From: Tannerellaceae bacterium
GTDB taxonomy: Bacteria; Bacteroidota; Bacteroidia; Bacteroidales; Tannerellaceae
Reading direction: 5' to 3'
DNA: 14,045 nt
Assembly: GCA_031280645.1 (NCBI GenBank)
Contig: JAITGL010000027.1
Span: forward strand, 1 to 14,045
Of the stretch, positions 6,795 through 12,537 are shown one piece after another. The position numbers and the translations under genes are program-made. The notes under the pieces were generated by a model. The model saw only the letters and a program-made list of their open reading frames with translations, was not told the origin of the DNA and did not search any database. Position 1 is the first letter of the stretch. Each line of letters starts with the position of its first letter.

Positions 6795-7472
6795 ATGCCC
6801 GCCATACTGCACATCGAAACCTCCACAACGGCATGCTCCGTAGCCCTCGGCGTTAACGGAAGCCTCACAGGCGAGCAAACCTCCGACAGCGGCCCCTCAC
6901 ACTCCGCCCTTGCAGGAGTATTTGTGAAAAACATCCTCGGCCTGCTGCCAGGTAGCAAGCCCGACGCCATAGCCGTAAGCTCCGGGCCCGGATCGTATAC
7001 CGGTCTCCGCATCGGGCTCTCGCTGGCCAAAGGACTATGTTTCGGGTACGACATACCCCTCATAGCCGTCCCCACCCTACTCCTCCTCGCATCCCAAGCC
7101 GTAGCCGCAGTCTCCGCCGCCGAGCCCAACGCCCCCGCAGCCCTCTATTGCCCCATGATCGACGCCCGGCGCATGGAAGTTTACGCCGCCGTATACAGCC
7201 GCAACCTCGGCGAGCTGCGGCCCGCCCACGCCGAAATCGTCGACCCCCAAAGCTATTCCGACTTACTCAACGGCGGCCCGGTATACTTTTGCGGCAACGG
7301 ATCCTCCAAATGCCGCGAAATAATCGCCCACCCCAACGCCCTCTTTATCGACAACCTGCATCCATCGGCCAAAGCCATGATACCGCTTGCCGAAGCCGCA
7401 TGGAAAGAAGGCCGGTTTGAAGACGCGGCCTATTTCGAGCCTTTTTACCTCAAGCAGTGGGGAGAGAAATAA
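6795..7472 (+). CDS. tsaB: tRNA t6A biosynthesis protein TsaB (YeaZ)
   Basis: TsaB is the inactive ASKHA-fold partner that binds the catalytic subunit TsaD, and with TsaE transfers threonylcarbamoyl (made by TsaC) to A37 of ANN-decoding tRNAs in the cytoplasm. The 225-residue product is full length for the family. Its N-terminal strand pair is ILHIETSTTACSVALG, and the hallmark SSGPGSYTGLRIGLSLAKGL lies near residue 62. The segment YCPMIDARRMEVYAAVY near residue 119 is also typical. The start lies four bases after the DUF5686 stop, so the two are almost certainly co-transcribed from 4166-4196. The 3' end overlaps an inverted repeat at 7457-7494. Confidence 0.95.
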   Translation: MPAILHIETSTTACSVALGVNGSLTGEQTSDSGPSHSALAGVFVKNILGLLPGSKPDAIAVSSGPGSYTGLRIGLSLAKGLCFGYDIPLIAVPTLLLLASQAVAAVSAAEPNAPAALYCPMIDARRMEVYAAVYSRNLGELRPAHAEIVDPQSYSDLLNGGPVYFCGNGSSKCREIIAHPNALFIDNLHPSAKAMIPLAEAAWKEGRFEDAAYFEPFYLKQWGEK

Positions 7473-7494
7473 CCGCTTAATCCGTTCTCCCCAC
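7457..7494 (+). terminator. Inverted repeat spanning the tsaB stop
   Basis: GTGGGGAGA (7457-7465) and TCTCCCCAC (7486-7494) form a perfect 9-bp stem around a 20-base loop containing the tsaB stop codon. It is followed by CTTGCTGTTTCT, a weak pyrimidine stretch. It probably marks or protects the end of the transcript. From 7495 to 7692 I see no gene and no clear element. Confidence 0.45.
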
Positions 7495-7692
7495 CTTGCT
7501 GTTTCTCATCGCCGCGGCCGTCGCGTCGCATCAGGATTTATAAAAAGGAACAGGCCCCGAAGCTATTGTATAATAAGATTTTCATAACGGATTCGAGCCC
7601 GTGCGGTCCGGCCCGCAGAACCTTCCCCCAACGCCATTTCGGCAAAGCCGCTTTCAATCAGTATGAGTTTGCCGCTCCGGCAGCTCGTTGTA

Positions 7693-8061
7693 GAACGTAG
7701 AAAACCTGCGGAAAAATTCCGGACGCTTTCAGCGAACGTGGAAAGTCTGCGGAAAATCTCCGGACGTTTGCCGTAAACCAAGAAATCGTCCGGAATATTT
7801 TCGGGCGATTTCATTAAACGTGGAAAGCTTCCGGAAAATTTACGGACAGTTTCAATGAATAAAGAAAGCTTGCGGAAAATTTTCGGATATTTTTCATGAA
7901 CAAGAAAAGCTTCCGGAAAATTTACGGACGATTTAAATGAATAAGGAAAGTATCCGGAGAATTTCCTGACGGATTTCATGAACAAGGACGGCTTGCGAAA
8001 AATTTCCGCAGAGTTTCCATGAACTAAGGCAGCCCGCAGAGGTTTTCCCCGACGGTTCTCT
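7693..8061. repeat. Diverged tandem array with exact 41-bp period
   Basis: Nine units begin at 7693, 7734, 7775, 7816, 7857, 7898, 7939, 7980 and 8021, each exactly 41 bases after the last. The common pattern starts GAACAAGG or a variant, then AGCTTCCGGAAAATTTACGGA, the core of which is the dyad TCCG-N9-CGGA (exact in the units at 7816 and 7898), then CAGTTTCAAT. Units differ at many bases, yet no insertion or deletion has changed the spacing. A minus-strand frame (7563-7985) runs through it, but since 41 is not a multiple of three that frame reads successive units in three phases, so I do not call a gene. Flanking bases up to 8148 hold nothing else I recognise. Confidence 0.85.
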
Positions 8062-8148
8062 CAAATCCGGAAGCCTTCCCGTAAGTTATCCGAAGAAATC
8101 ACTGTAATTCGGCGCCACCCCCCCTGCATCTCCTCCCCAAATATGAAA

Positions 8149-8197
8149 AGCCTTTGCTATATTTGCGCAGCTCCCTTGCCGGAGGCGGGCGTTGGGG
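8149..8197 (+). repeat. 49-bp leader block, copy 1 (before solenoid gene 1)
   Basis: This block recurs at 8729-8777 with three base differences. It starts AGCCTTTGCTATATTTGCGC, contains a CTCC-CTTGCC-GGAG stem, and ends GGCGGGCGTTGGGG. It carries the promoter box at 8158-8165. Confidence 0.85.
8158..8165 (+). promoter_or_regulatory. Probable promoter of the solenoid gene cluster
   Basis: TATATTTG matches the Bacteroidetes -7 box TAnnTTTG exactly. Transcription would start near 8170, about 60 bases before the ATG at 8232. There is no clear -33 box about 20 bases upstream. The second copy of the leader has TATATTTA at 8738-8745, one base off consensus. Confidence 0.5.
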
Positions 8198-8204
8198 GAT
8201 AATA

Positions 8205-8231
8205 TTTAATCTTTTAAAATGTAATACGGAT
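8205..8231 (+). promoter_or_regulatory. Conserved 27-base leader, copy 1
   Basis: A leader present immediately before all five solenoid genes, also at 8787-8813, 9957-9983, 10624-10650 and 12013-12039. The first 13 bases, TTTAATCTTTTAA, are identical in all five; the rest follows the pattern nATGTAATACCnAn. A/T-rich sequence just before the start favours ribosome binding in Bacteroidetes. All copies contain an ATG followed at once by a stop codon (ATGTAA four times, ATGTGA in the last), seven bases before the gene start. Confidence 0.7.
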
Positions 8232-8729
8232 ATGAAACTTTTTGCGAAATGGAATAGTAAGGATGGCTGGAAGGCGAAGGAGGCCATTGAGAAAATTAAA
8301 AACCAAAAGAAACTTGCGAGGGTTGCCGTGAAAGCGCGGTCGTGGGAGGCGCGGATAACGGCTCTTAATAAGCTGAAGGATGCGGAGCGCCAGCAGCTAC
8401 TGACCCGGATTGCAACAGAGGATAAAGATTGGGAGATTCGCCGGGCGGCGGTAAAGCTACTGGTTGCCGCCAACAACTGGCCGCTGCTGAAGGAGATCAT
8501 AGCCAAGTATGGAAAGGGTTTGAAAAGCGAATCCGAAGACGACAGGAGTAGTTACAAATCGCTTTTGCTGTTCCTTTATGAAGAGGTCAATGCGCCGCTC
8601 AAATGGCAGATCGCCTCATATAGTGGGACTATTATTGAATATCCGAAGGGAGAATATGTTCATTGTTTTGATACCTACGAAGATGAATTCATTCAGACAG
8701 CCCCCGAACGCCGCTTCCATGTTTCCTAA
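8232..8729 (+). CDS. HEAT/LRV-like solenoid protein 1 (2 repeats)
   Basis: The first of five paralogs, 165 residues, probably cytoplasmic (no signal peptide or membrane segment). It has an N-cap (MKLFAKWNSKDG, then a helix with KAKEAIEKI), two helical repeats (KLARVAVKARSWEARITALNKL; LLTRIATEDKDWEIRRAAVKLL), and a C-cap starting PLLKEIIAKYGKGL and containing LLLFLYEEVNAPLKWQIASYSGTIIE. The tail is PERRFHVS. The repeat (hydrophobic helix, D-x-D-W, V/I-R-x-A-A-V) resembles HEAT-like and LRV repeats, which make alpha-solenoids for protein binding. No catalytic motif is seen. The ATG at 8232 is the position shared by all five genes; the frame is open to 8154, but the upstream part is leader DNA with no ATG at the place used by the longer forms of genes 3-5. 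Confidence 0.8.
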   Translation: MKLFAKWNSKDGWKAKEAIEKIKNQKKLARVAVKARSWEARITALNKLKDAERQQLLTRIATEDKDWEIRRAAVKLLVAANNWPLLKEIIAKYGKGLKSESEDDRSSYKSLLLFLYEEVNAPLKWQIASYSGTIIEYPKGEYVHCFDTYEDEFIQTAPERRFHVS

Positions 8730-8777
8730 GCCTTCGCTATATTTACGCGGCTCCCTTGCCGGAGGCGGGCGTTGGGG
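8729..8777 (+). repeat. 49-bp leader block, copy 2 (before solenoid gene 2)
   Basis: Differs at three of 49 positions from 8149-8197 and begins on the last base of the gene 1 stop codon. It shows that gene and leader were duplicated together. The -7-like box here is TATATTTA. Confidence 0.85.
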
Positions 8778-8786
8778 CAAGCTCTG

Positions 8787-8813
8787 TTTAATCTTTTAAT
8801 ATGTAATACCGAT
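8787..8813 (+). promoter_or_regulatory. Conserved 27-base leader, copy 2
   Basis: TTTAATCTTTTAA followed by TATGTAATACCGAT, directly before the ATG at 8814. The position that is ATG before genes 3-5 is CTG here (8784). Confidence 0.7.
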
Positions 8814-9944
8814 ATGGAACGTTTTGGTAAATGGTACAGTTTTGATGATTGCAAGGCGGCAGCCGCCGTCAGGAAAATTACAAATCAGAAGACGCTTGCG
8901 AGAATTGCCGTTGAGGCGCGGTCGACGGAGGCGAAGGTTGCGGCTATTAAAAAGCTGACGGTAGCGGAGCATCTGCCGCTGTTGATCCGGATTGCAACGG
9001 AAGATGGTTGGGCTTGTTCCCGGGCAGTGATAGAGACGCTGATAGCCGCGGATCATCAGCATATGTTGGCCGAGATTGTAACAAAGAAAACAAATTGGTG
9101 GACTCTGGCGGCAGTAGAAAATCTGATTGCAGAGGAGCATCAGCAGTTATTGGCCGAGATTGCGACAACGGATACAGATTCTTATGTTCGCCGGGCGGCG
9201 GTAGACAATCTGATTGCAGATGAGCGCCGGCAGCTATTGGCCGAGATTGCGACAAAGGATACATATTGGAAGGTTCGCCTGGCGGCGGTAAAGAAGCTGA
9301 TAGCCGCAGAGTTCCGACCGTTATTGGCCAGGATTGCGGCAACGGATGAAGATTGGGTGGTTCGCAAAGCGGCGGCAGAGCTACTGATAGCCGAGGAGAG
9401 TCAAGCTCTACTGGCTGAGATTGCAGTAACGGACGAGCATCCGGATGTTCGCCGGGCGGCGGTAAACAAACTGATAGCCGAGGATCATCAGCAGCTATTG
9501 ATCAGGATTGCAACAACCGACGAAGATTGTAATGTTTGCCGGGCGGCAGTAAGAAAACTTACCGATCAAACATGCTTGGCTCATGTAGCCTGGAATGCAA
9601 AGGAAGCAGGCGCTCGACAGGCGGCGGCAAGAAAACTGATAGCCGGGGAGCATCAGCCGCTATTGGTCAGGATCGCAATAAAGGATAAAGATTGGCTGGT
9701 TCGCCGGGCGGCGGTAGAGCAACTGGCAGCCCTCAACAACCGGCCGCTGCTGAAGGAGATCATAGCCGAGTATAGAAAGGCTTTGCAATGCGAATCGGAA
9801 GAGACTAAGGATCGTTACGTATTTCTTCTGCGGTTCATTTATAACGCAGTCGACTCGCCTCTCAAAGAGCAGATCGCCTCATATAACGGGACCCAAGAGG
9901 GGTTCTATTTTCCTGAACCTTCAGACGCTGCCCTCTCCAATTAG
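8814..9944 (+). CDS. HEAT/LRV-like solenoid protein 2 (10 repeats)
   Basis: Second paralog, 376 residues. N-cap MERFGKWYSFDDC, then about ten repeats of 28-29 residues, for example LLAEIATTDTDSYVRRAAV and LLARIAATDEDWVVRKAAA, then the C-cap PLLKEIIAEYRKAL with LRFIYNAVDSPLKEQIASYNG. The tail is FPEPSDAALSN, not the RRF type of protein 1. Repeats 2 and 3 lack the usual V-R (ACSRAVIETL, WWTLAAVENL). Repeats 8 and 9 hold a TDQTCLAHVAWNA variant that also occurs in protein 4 (NDQTCLADVALNA), so repeat blocks were exchanged or inherited together. It is most likely a longer version of the same scaffold; the partner is unknown. Confidence 0.82.
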   Translation: MERFGKWYSFDDCKAAAAVRKITNQKTLARIAVEARSTEAKVAAIKKLTVAEHLPLLIRIATEDGWACSRAVIETLIAADHQHMLAEIVTKKTNWWTLAAVENLIAEEHQQLLAEIATTDTDSYVRRAAVDNLIADERRQLLAEIATKDTYWKVRLAAVKKLIAAEFRPLLARIAATDEDWVVRKAAAELLIAEESQALLAEIAVTDEHPDVRRAAVNKLIAEDHQQLLIRIATTDEDCNVCRAAVRKLTDQTCLAHVAWNAKEAGARQAAARKLIAGEHQPLLVRIAIKDKDWLVRRAAVEQLAALNNRPLLKEIIAEYRKALQCESEETKDRYVFLLRFIYNAVDSPLKEQIASYNGTQEGFYFPEPSDAALSN

Positions 9945-9947
9945 GAG
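9935..9947 (+). repeat. Small inverted repeat at the gene 2/3 junction
   Basis: CTCC-AATTA-GGAG overlaps the stop codon of gene 2 (9942-9944). GGAG lies six bases before the ATG at 9954 and looks like a Shine-Dalgarno sequence that pairing would hide. Confidence 0.45.
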
Positions 9948-9956
9948 TAAGCAATG

Positions 9957-9983
9957 TTTAATCTTTTAATATGTAAAACCAAG
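9957..9983 (+). promoter_or_regulatory. Conserved 27-base leader, copy 3
   Basis: TTTAATCTTTTAA followed by TATGTAAAACCAAG, directly before the ATG at 9984. An ATG at 9954 is in frame just ahead of it. Confidence 0.7.
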
Positions 9984-10613
9984 ATGAAACTTGTTGCCAG
10001 ATGGAACAGTAAGGACGGCTTTAAGGCAGACAAGGCCGTCGGGAGAATTAATAATCAGGAGAAGCTTGCGAGGATTGCCGTTGAGGCGCGGTCGTATTGG
10101 GCGCGCGAGGCGGCTGTTGAGAAACTCACGGCGGAGGATCATCAGACGCTATTGGCCCATATTGCGACAACGGATCAGCATTGGTTTGTCCGCGAGCTGG
10201 CAATAGAAAAACTAACGCCTGCAGATTATCAGCCGTTATTGGCCGAGATTGCGACAAAGGATTGCGACAAGCATGTTCGCCGGGCGGCGGTAGAGAAACT
10301 GGTAGCCGAGGAGAATCAGTCGCTACTGGTCGAGATTGCAACAAAGGATAAAGATCCTTGGGTTTGCGAAACGGCGCTAAAACAACTGATATCTGCCAAC
10401 AATCGGTCGCTGCCGAAGGAGATAATCGCTATGTATGGAAAAGGTTTGAACGGCAAATCCGAATACGACAGGGATCATTACGCACATCTTTTGCGGTTCA
10501 TTTATGAAAAAGTAGACGCGCCGCTCAAAGAGCAGATAGCCTCATTTAACGGGATTATTATTCAAGAGGAGCTTCGATTTCCTGAACCCTCTGACGTTAA
10601 CCTTCCCAATTAG
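9984..10613 (+). CDS. HEAT/LRV-like solenoid protein 3 (4 repeats)
   Basis: Third paralog, 209 residues. N-cap MKLVARWNSKDGFKADKAV, four repeats (KLARIAVEARSYWAREAAV; LLAHIATTDQHWFVRELAI; LLAEIATKDCDKHVRRAAV; LLVEIATKDKDPWVCETAL), then the C-cap KEIIAMYGKGL and LLRFIYEKVDAPLKEQIASFNG. The tail FPEPSDVNLPN matches protein 2, so these two are a closer pair by their ends. An in-frame ATG at 9954 with GGAG six bases upstream would add ten residues; I prefer 9984 because all five genes share that position, but the longer form is a real possibility here. Confidence 0.8.
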   Translation: MKLVARWNSKDGFKADKAVGRINNQEKLARIAVEARSYWAREAAVEKLTAEDHQTLLAHIATTDQHWFVRELAIEKLTPADYQPLLAEIATKDCDKHVRRAAVEKLVAEENQSLLVEIATKDKDPWVCETALKQLISANNRSLPKEIIAMYGKGLNGKSEYDRDHYAHLLRFIYEKVDAPLKEQIASFNGIIIQEELRFPEPSDVNLPN

Positions 10614-10618
10614 TGGAA
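10603..10618 (+). repeat. Small inverted repeat at the gene 3/4 junction
   Basis: TTCC-N8-GGAA spans the stop codon of gene 3 (10611-10613) and ends two bases before the ATG at 10621. It is weaker than the other junction stems. Confidence 0.3.
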
Positions 10619-10623
10619 CAATG

Positions 10624-10650
10624 TTTAATCTTTTAATATGTAATACCAAC
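10624..10650 (+). promoter_or_regulatory. Conserved 27-base leader, copy 4
   Basis: TTTAATCTTTTAA followed by TATGTAATACCAAC, directly before the ATG at 10651; an ATG at 10621 is in frame. Confidence 0.7.
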
Positions 10651-11973
10651 ATGAAACTTTTTGCTAAATGGAACAGTAAGGACGGCGAGAAAGCTATGGA
10701 AGCCGTCGGGCAAATTAAAGATCAAAAGAAGCTTGCGAAGATTGCCGTGGAGGCGTGGTCGTGGGAGGCGCGCAATGCGGCTGTTAAAAGACTTGCAGCC
10801 GCGAATAATCAAACGCTATTAGCCGAGATTACGAAAACGGATCCTAACGAAAATGTTTGCGAATCGGCAATAGAAAAACTTAACGATCAAACATGCTTGG
10901 CCGATGTAGCCCTGAATGCAATATACAGGAACATGCGAACAAAGGCGGTAGAAAAACTGATAGCGGAAGAGCATCAGCAGCTACTGGCCCGGATTGCGGC
11001 AACGGATACCGATTATTATGTTCGCCTTTTAGCAGTAAAAAAACTGATAGACGAGGACTATCAACCGCTATTGGTACGGATTGCGACAACGGATGAAAAT
11101 GATAATGTTCGCCGGTTTGCAATATTTCAACTGAAAGCGGAGGAACACCAGCCGTTATTGGCCCAGATTGCGAAAGCGGATGACAATTATAGTGTTCGCA
11201 TAGCGGCGGTAGAGAGACTGATTACTGAGATGCATCTGCCGCTATTGGTGGAGATTGCAACATATAAACATACAGGTCATTATTTAAAAAAAGCCGTAAT
11301 AGAGAAACTGGTAACCGCCAACAATCAGCCGCTATTGGCCCGGCTTGCTACAAAGGATAATGATTTAGAAGTTCGCTTGGCGGCGGTAGAAAAACTGATA
11401 GCAGAAGAGCATCAGCAGCTATTGGCCAAGATTGCGGAGATGGATAATGATTTGGAGGTTCGCTTGGCGGCGGTAGAGAAACTGATAGCAGAAGAGCATC
11501 AGCAACTATTGGCCAAGATTGCGGAAATGGATAATGTTCGTGACGATCGTGATGTTCGCAAGGGGGCAGTAGAACAATTTAGCAGTAGAGTATCCTCCAC
11601 CGATGTAGATCAAAAGGCGATAAGCGAGAATATCCGCCTGACGGCAATAAAGAAACTGATAGCCGAGGAGCATCAGCAGCTATTGGCCCGAATTGCGACA
11701 ACAGATAAAGATTGGAATATTCGCCTGGCGGCAATAGAGAAACTGGTAACCGTAAACAACCAGCCGCTGCTGAAGGAGATAATCGCTATATATGGAGAAG
11801 GTTTGAACAGCAAATCCGAAAATGATAGGAGTCATTACGCATATCTTTTGCAGTTCATCTATAATAACGTCGACGCTTCGCTTAAAGAACATATCGCCTT
11901 ATATAACGGAACTATTATTGAACATGATTATGACGCGCCGGCAACCCCCCAACGCCGATTCAAGGTTCCTTAA
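10651..11973 (+). CDS. HEAT/LRV-like solenoid protein 4 (11 repeats)
   Basis: Fourth and longest paralog, 440 residues. N-cap MKLFAKWNSKDGEKAMEAV, about eleven repeats, C-cap PLLKEIIAIYGEGL with LLQFIYNNVDASLKEHIALYNG, tail PQRRFKVP (the same type as protein 1). Repeats 8 and 9 are almost identical in DNA (87-bp units at 11371-11544), a recent tandem duplication. The tenth repeat is interrupted by an insertion with a different character (FSSRVSSTDVDQKAISEN), which would make a loop or a distorted repeat in the solenoid. Repeats 2-3 share the NDQTCLADVALNA block with protein 2. An in-frame ATG at 10621 would add ten residues. Confidence 0.82.
   Translation: MKLFAKWNSKDGEKAMEAVGQIKDQKKLAKIAVEAWSWEARNAAVKRLAAANNQTLLAEITKTDPNENVCESAIEKLNDQTCLADVALNAIYRNMRTKAVEKLIAEEHQQLLARIAATDTDYYVRLLAVKKLIDEDYQPLLVRIATTDENDNVRRFAIFQLKAEEHQPLLAQIAKADDNYSVRIAAVERLITEMHLPLLVEIATYKHTGHYLKKAVIEKLVTANNQPLLARLATKDNDLEVRLAAVEKLIAEEHQQLLAKIAEMDNDLEVRLAAVEKLIAEEHQQLLAKIAEMDNVRDDRDVRKGAVEQFSSRVSSTDVDQKAISENIRLTAIKKLIAEEHQQLLARIATTDKDWNIRLAAIEKLVTVNNQPLLKEIIAIYGEGLNSKSENDRSHYAYLLQFIYNNVDASLKEHIALYNGTIIEHDYDAPATPQRRFKVP
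11371..11544 (+). repeat. Near-identical 87-bp tandem duplication in solenoid gene 4
   Basis: Two 87-base units (11371-11457 and 11458-11544), each starting GTTCGCTTGGCGGCGGTAGA, encode one 29-residue repeat each. Up to about 11535 they differ at three bases, then the second copy runs into the insertion. This shows repeat number changing by tandem duplication in frame. Confidence 0.85.
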
Positions 11974-11989
11974 ACCCTCGGCCATTATC

Positions 11990-12007
11990 CTCCCCTATTA
12001 AGGGGAG
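11990..12007 (+). repeat. Inverted repeat at the gene 4/5 junction
   Basis: CTCCCCT-ATTA-AGGGGAG is a perfect 7-bp stem with a 4-base loop, 16 bases after the gene 4 stop. The GGGGAG arm ends two bases before the ATG at 12010. It could act as a weak terminator or hide the ribosome site. Confidence 0.55.
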
Positions 12008-12012
12008 CAATG

Positions 12013-12039
12013 TTTAATCTTTTAAGATGTGACACTAAC
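12013..12039 (+). promoter_or_regulatory. Conserved 27-base leader, copy 5
   Basis: The same 13 invariant bases TTTAATCTTTTAA, then GATGTGACACTAAC, the most diverged copy. It still holds an ATG followed by a stop (TGA) before the ATG at 12040. Confidence 0.65.
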
Positions 12040-12456
12040 ATGAAACTTTTTGCTAAATGGAACAGTAAGGACGGCGAGAGGGCGTCGACCGCCGTCGGGA
12101 AAATTAACGATCAGAAGAAGCTTGCGATGATTGCCCTTGAGGCGCGGTCGTGGGAGGCGCGCAAGGCGGCTGTTGAGAAGCTGATAGCTGCAAACGATCA
12201 GCCGGCGCTGAAGGCTATCATTGCCGAGTATGGAAGGGTTTTATATGGGAATCAGAAATGCGAAGAACTTTTACTTTTCATCTACAATAGATGTAATACG
12301 TTGCTTCAGGAACAAATCGTATCGTATAACGGAACGGTTATTGAATCCGGACGGCCGGCAAGGAGCGAAGTTGTCAGGGAGTTTCATAACGGCAGCTTCT
12401 GCGATGTTGATTACTCGGAGGAAGCAATACCCGACCGCCGATTCCACGCCTTTTAA
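12040..12456 (+). CDS. HEAT/LRV-like solenoid protein 5 (1 repeat)
   Basis: Last and shortest paralog, 138 residues. N-cap MKLFAKWNSKDGERASTAV, a single repeat (KLAMIALEARSWEARKAAVEKL), then directly the C-cap ALKAIIAEYGRVL with LLLFIYNRCNTLLQEQIVSYNG. The tail has an extra acidic stretch (DVDYSEEAIPDRRFHAF) before the RRF end shared with proteins 1 and 4. The C-cap is shortened compared with the others: the S-E-x-D-R segment is missing after GRVL. With only one repeat it can hardly form a solenoid, so it may be a minimal cap-cap protein, perhaps an interaction partner of its longer relatives. An in-frame ATG at 12010 is the alternative start. Confidence 0.78.
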   Translation: MKLFAKWNSKDGERASTAVGKINDQKKLAMIALEARSWEARKAAVEKLIAANDQPALKAIIAEYGRVLYGNQKCEELLLFIYNRCNTLLQEQIVSYNGTVIESGRPARSEVVREFHNGSFCDVDYSEEAIPDRRFHAF

Positions 12457-12476
12457 ACCTTCCCTCAAAACACGCT

Positions 12477-12514
12477 AAAAGGGCCGCCGACATCGGATTG
12501 TCGGCGGCCCTTTT
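12477..12514. terminator. Strong bidirectional Rho-independent terminator
   Basis: AAAAGGGCCGCCGAC (12477-12491) and GTCGGCGGCCCTTTT (12500-12514) form a perfect 15-bp stem with an 8-base loop. The GC core is flanked by A on the left and T on the right, so it can stop both the solenoid operon (plus) and gnd (minus, stop codon 23 bases away). Confidence 0.92.
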
Positions 12515-12537
12515 CAATTGCGGGACATCTTGGCCTC

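Noticed and set aside
7563..7985. Minus-strand 140-codon frame in the intergenic region
   Set aside because: It runs through the 41-bp array, so successive units are read in three different phases and the product repeats only every 41 residues. This is not how a coding repeat would be kept.
7693..8061. CRISPR array or integron-like array
   Set aside because: Units are directly adjacent and diverge throughout, with no constant repeat separated by variable spacers, and no recombinase is nearby.
8796..11122. Minus-strand frames of 114-131 codons opposite the solenoid genes
   Set aside because: They mirror the repeats of the coding strand and have no start context or promoter; the plus-strand repeats follow a clear helical pattern.
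8232..12456. Phycobilisome-lyase, AlkD DNA glycosylase or other named HEAT-repeat function for the solenoid proteins
   Set aside because: The repeat pattern alone fits many families. I see no diagnostic residues and no partner genes, so a named function would be a guess.
8149..12456. Insertion sequence or transposon carrying the solenoid cluster
   Set aside because: No transposase, integrase, terminal inverted repeats, target duplication or tRNA gene is visible at the borders.
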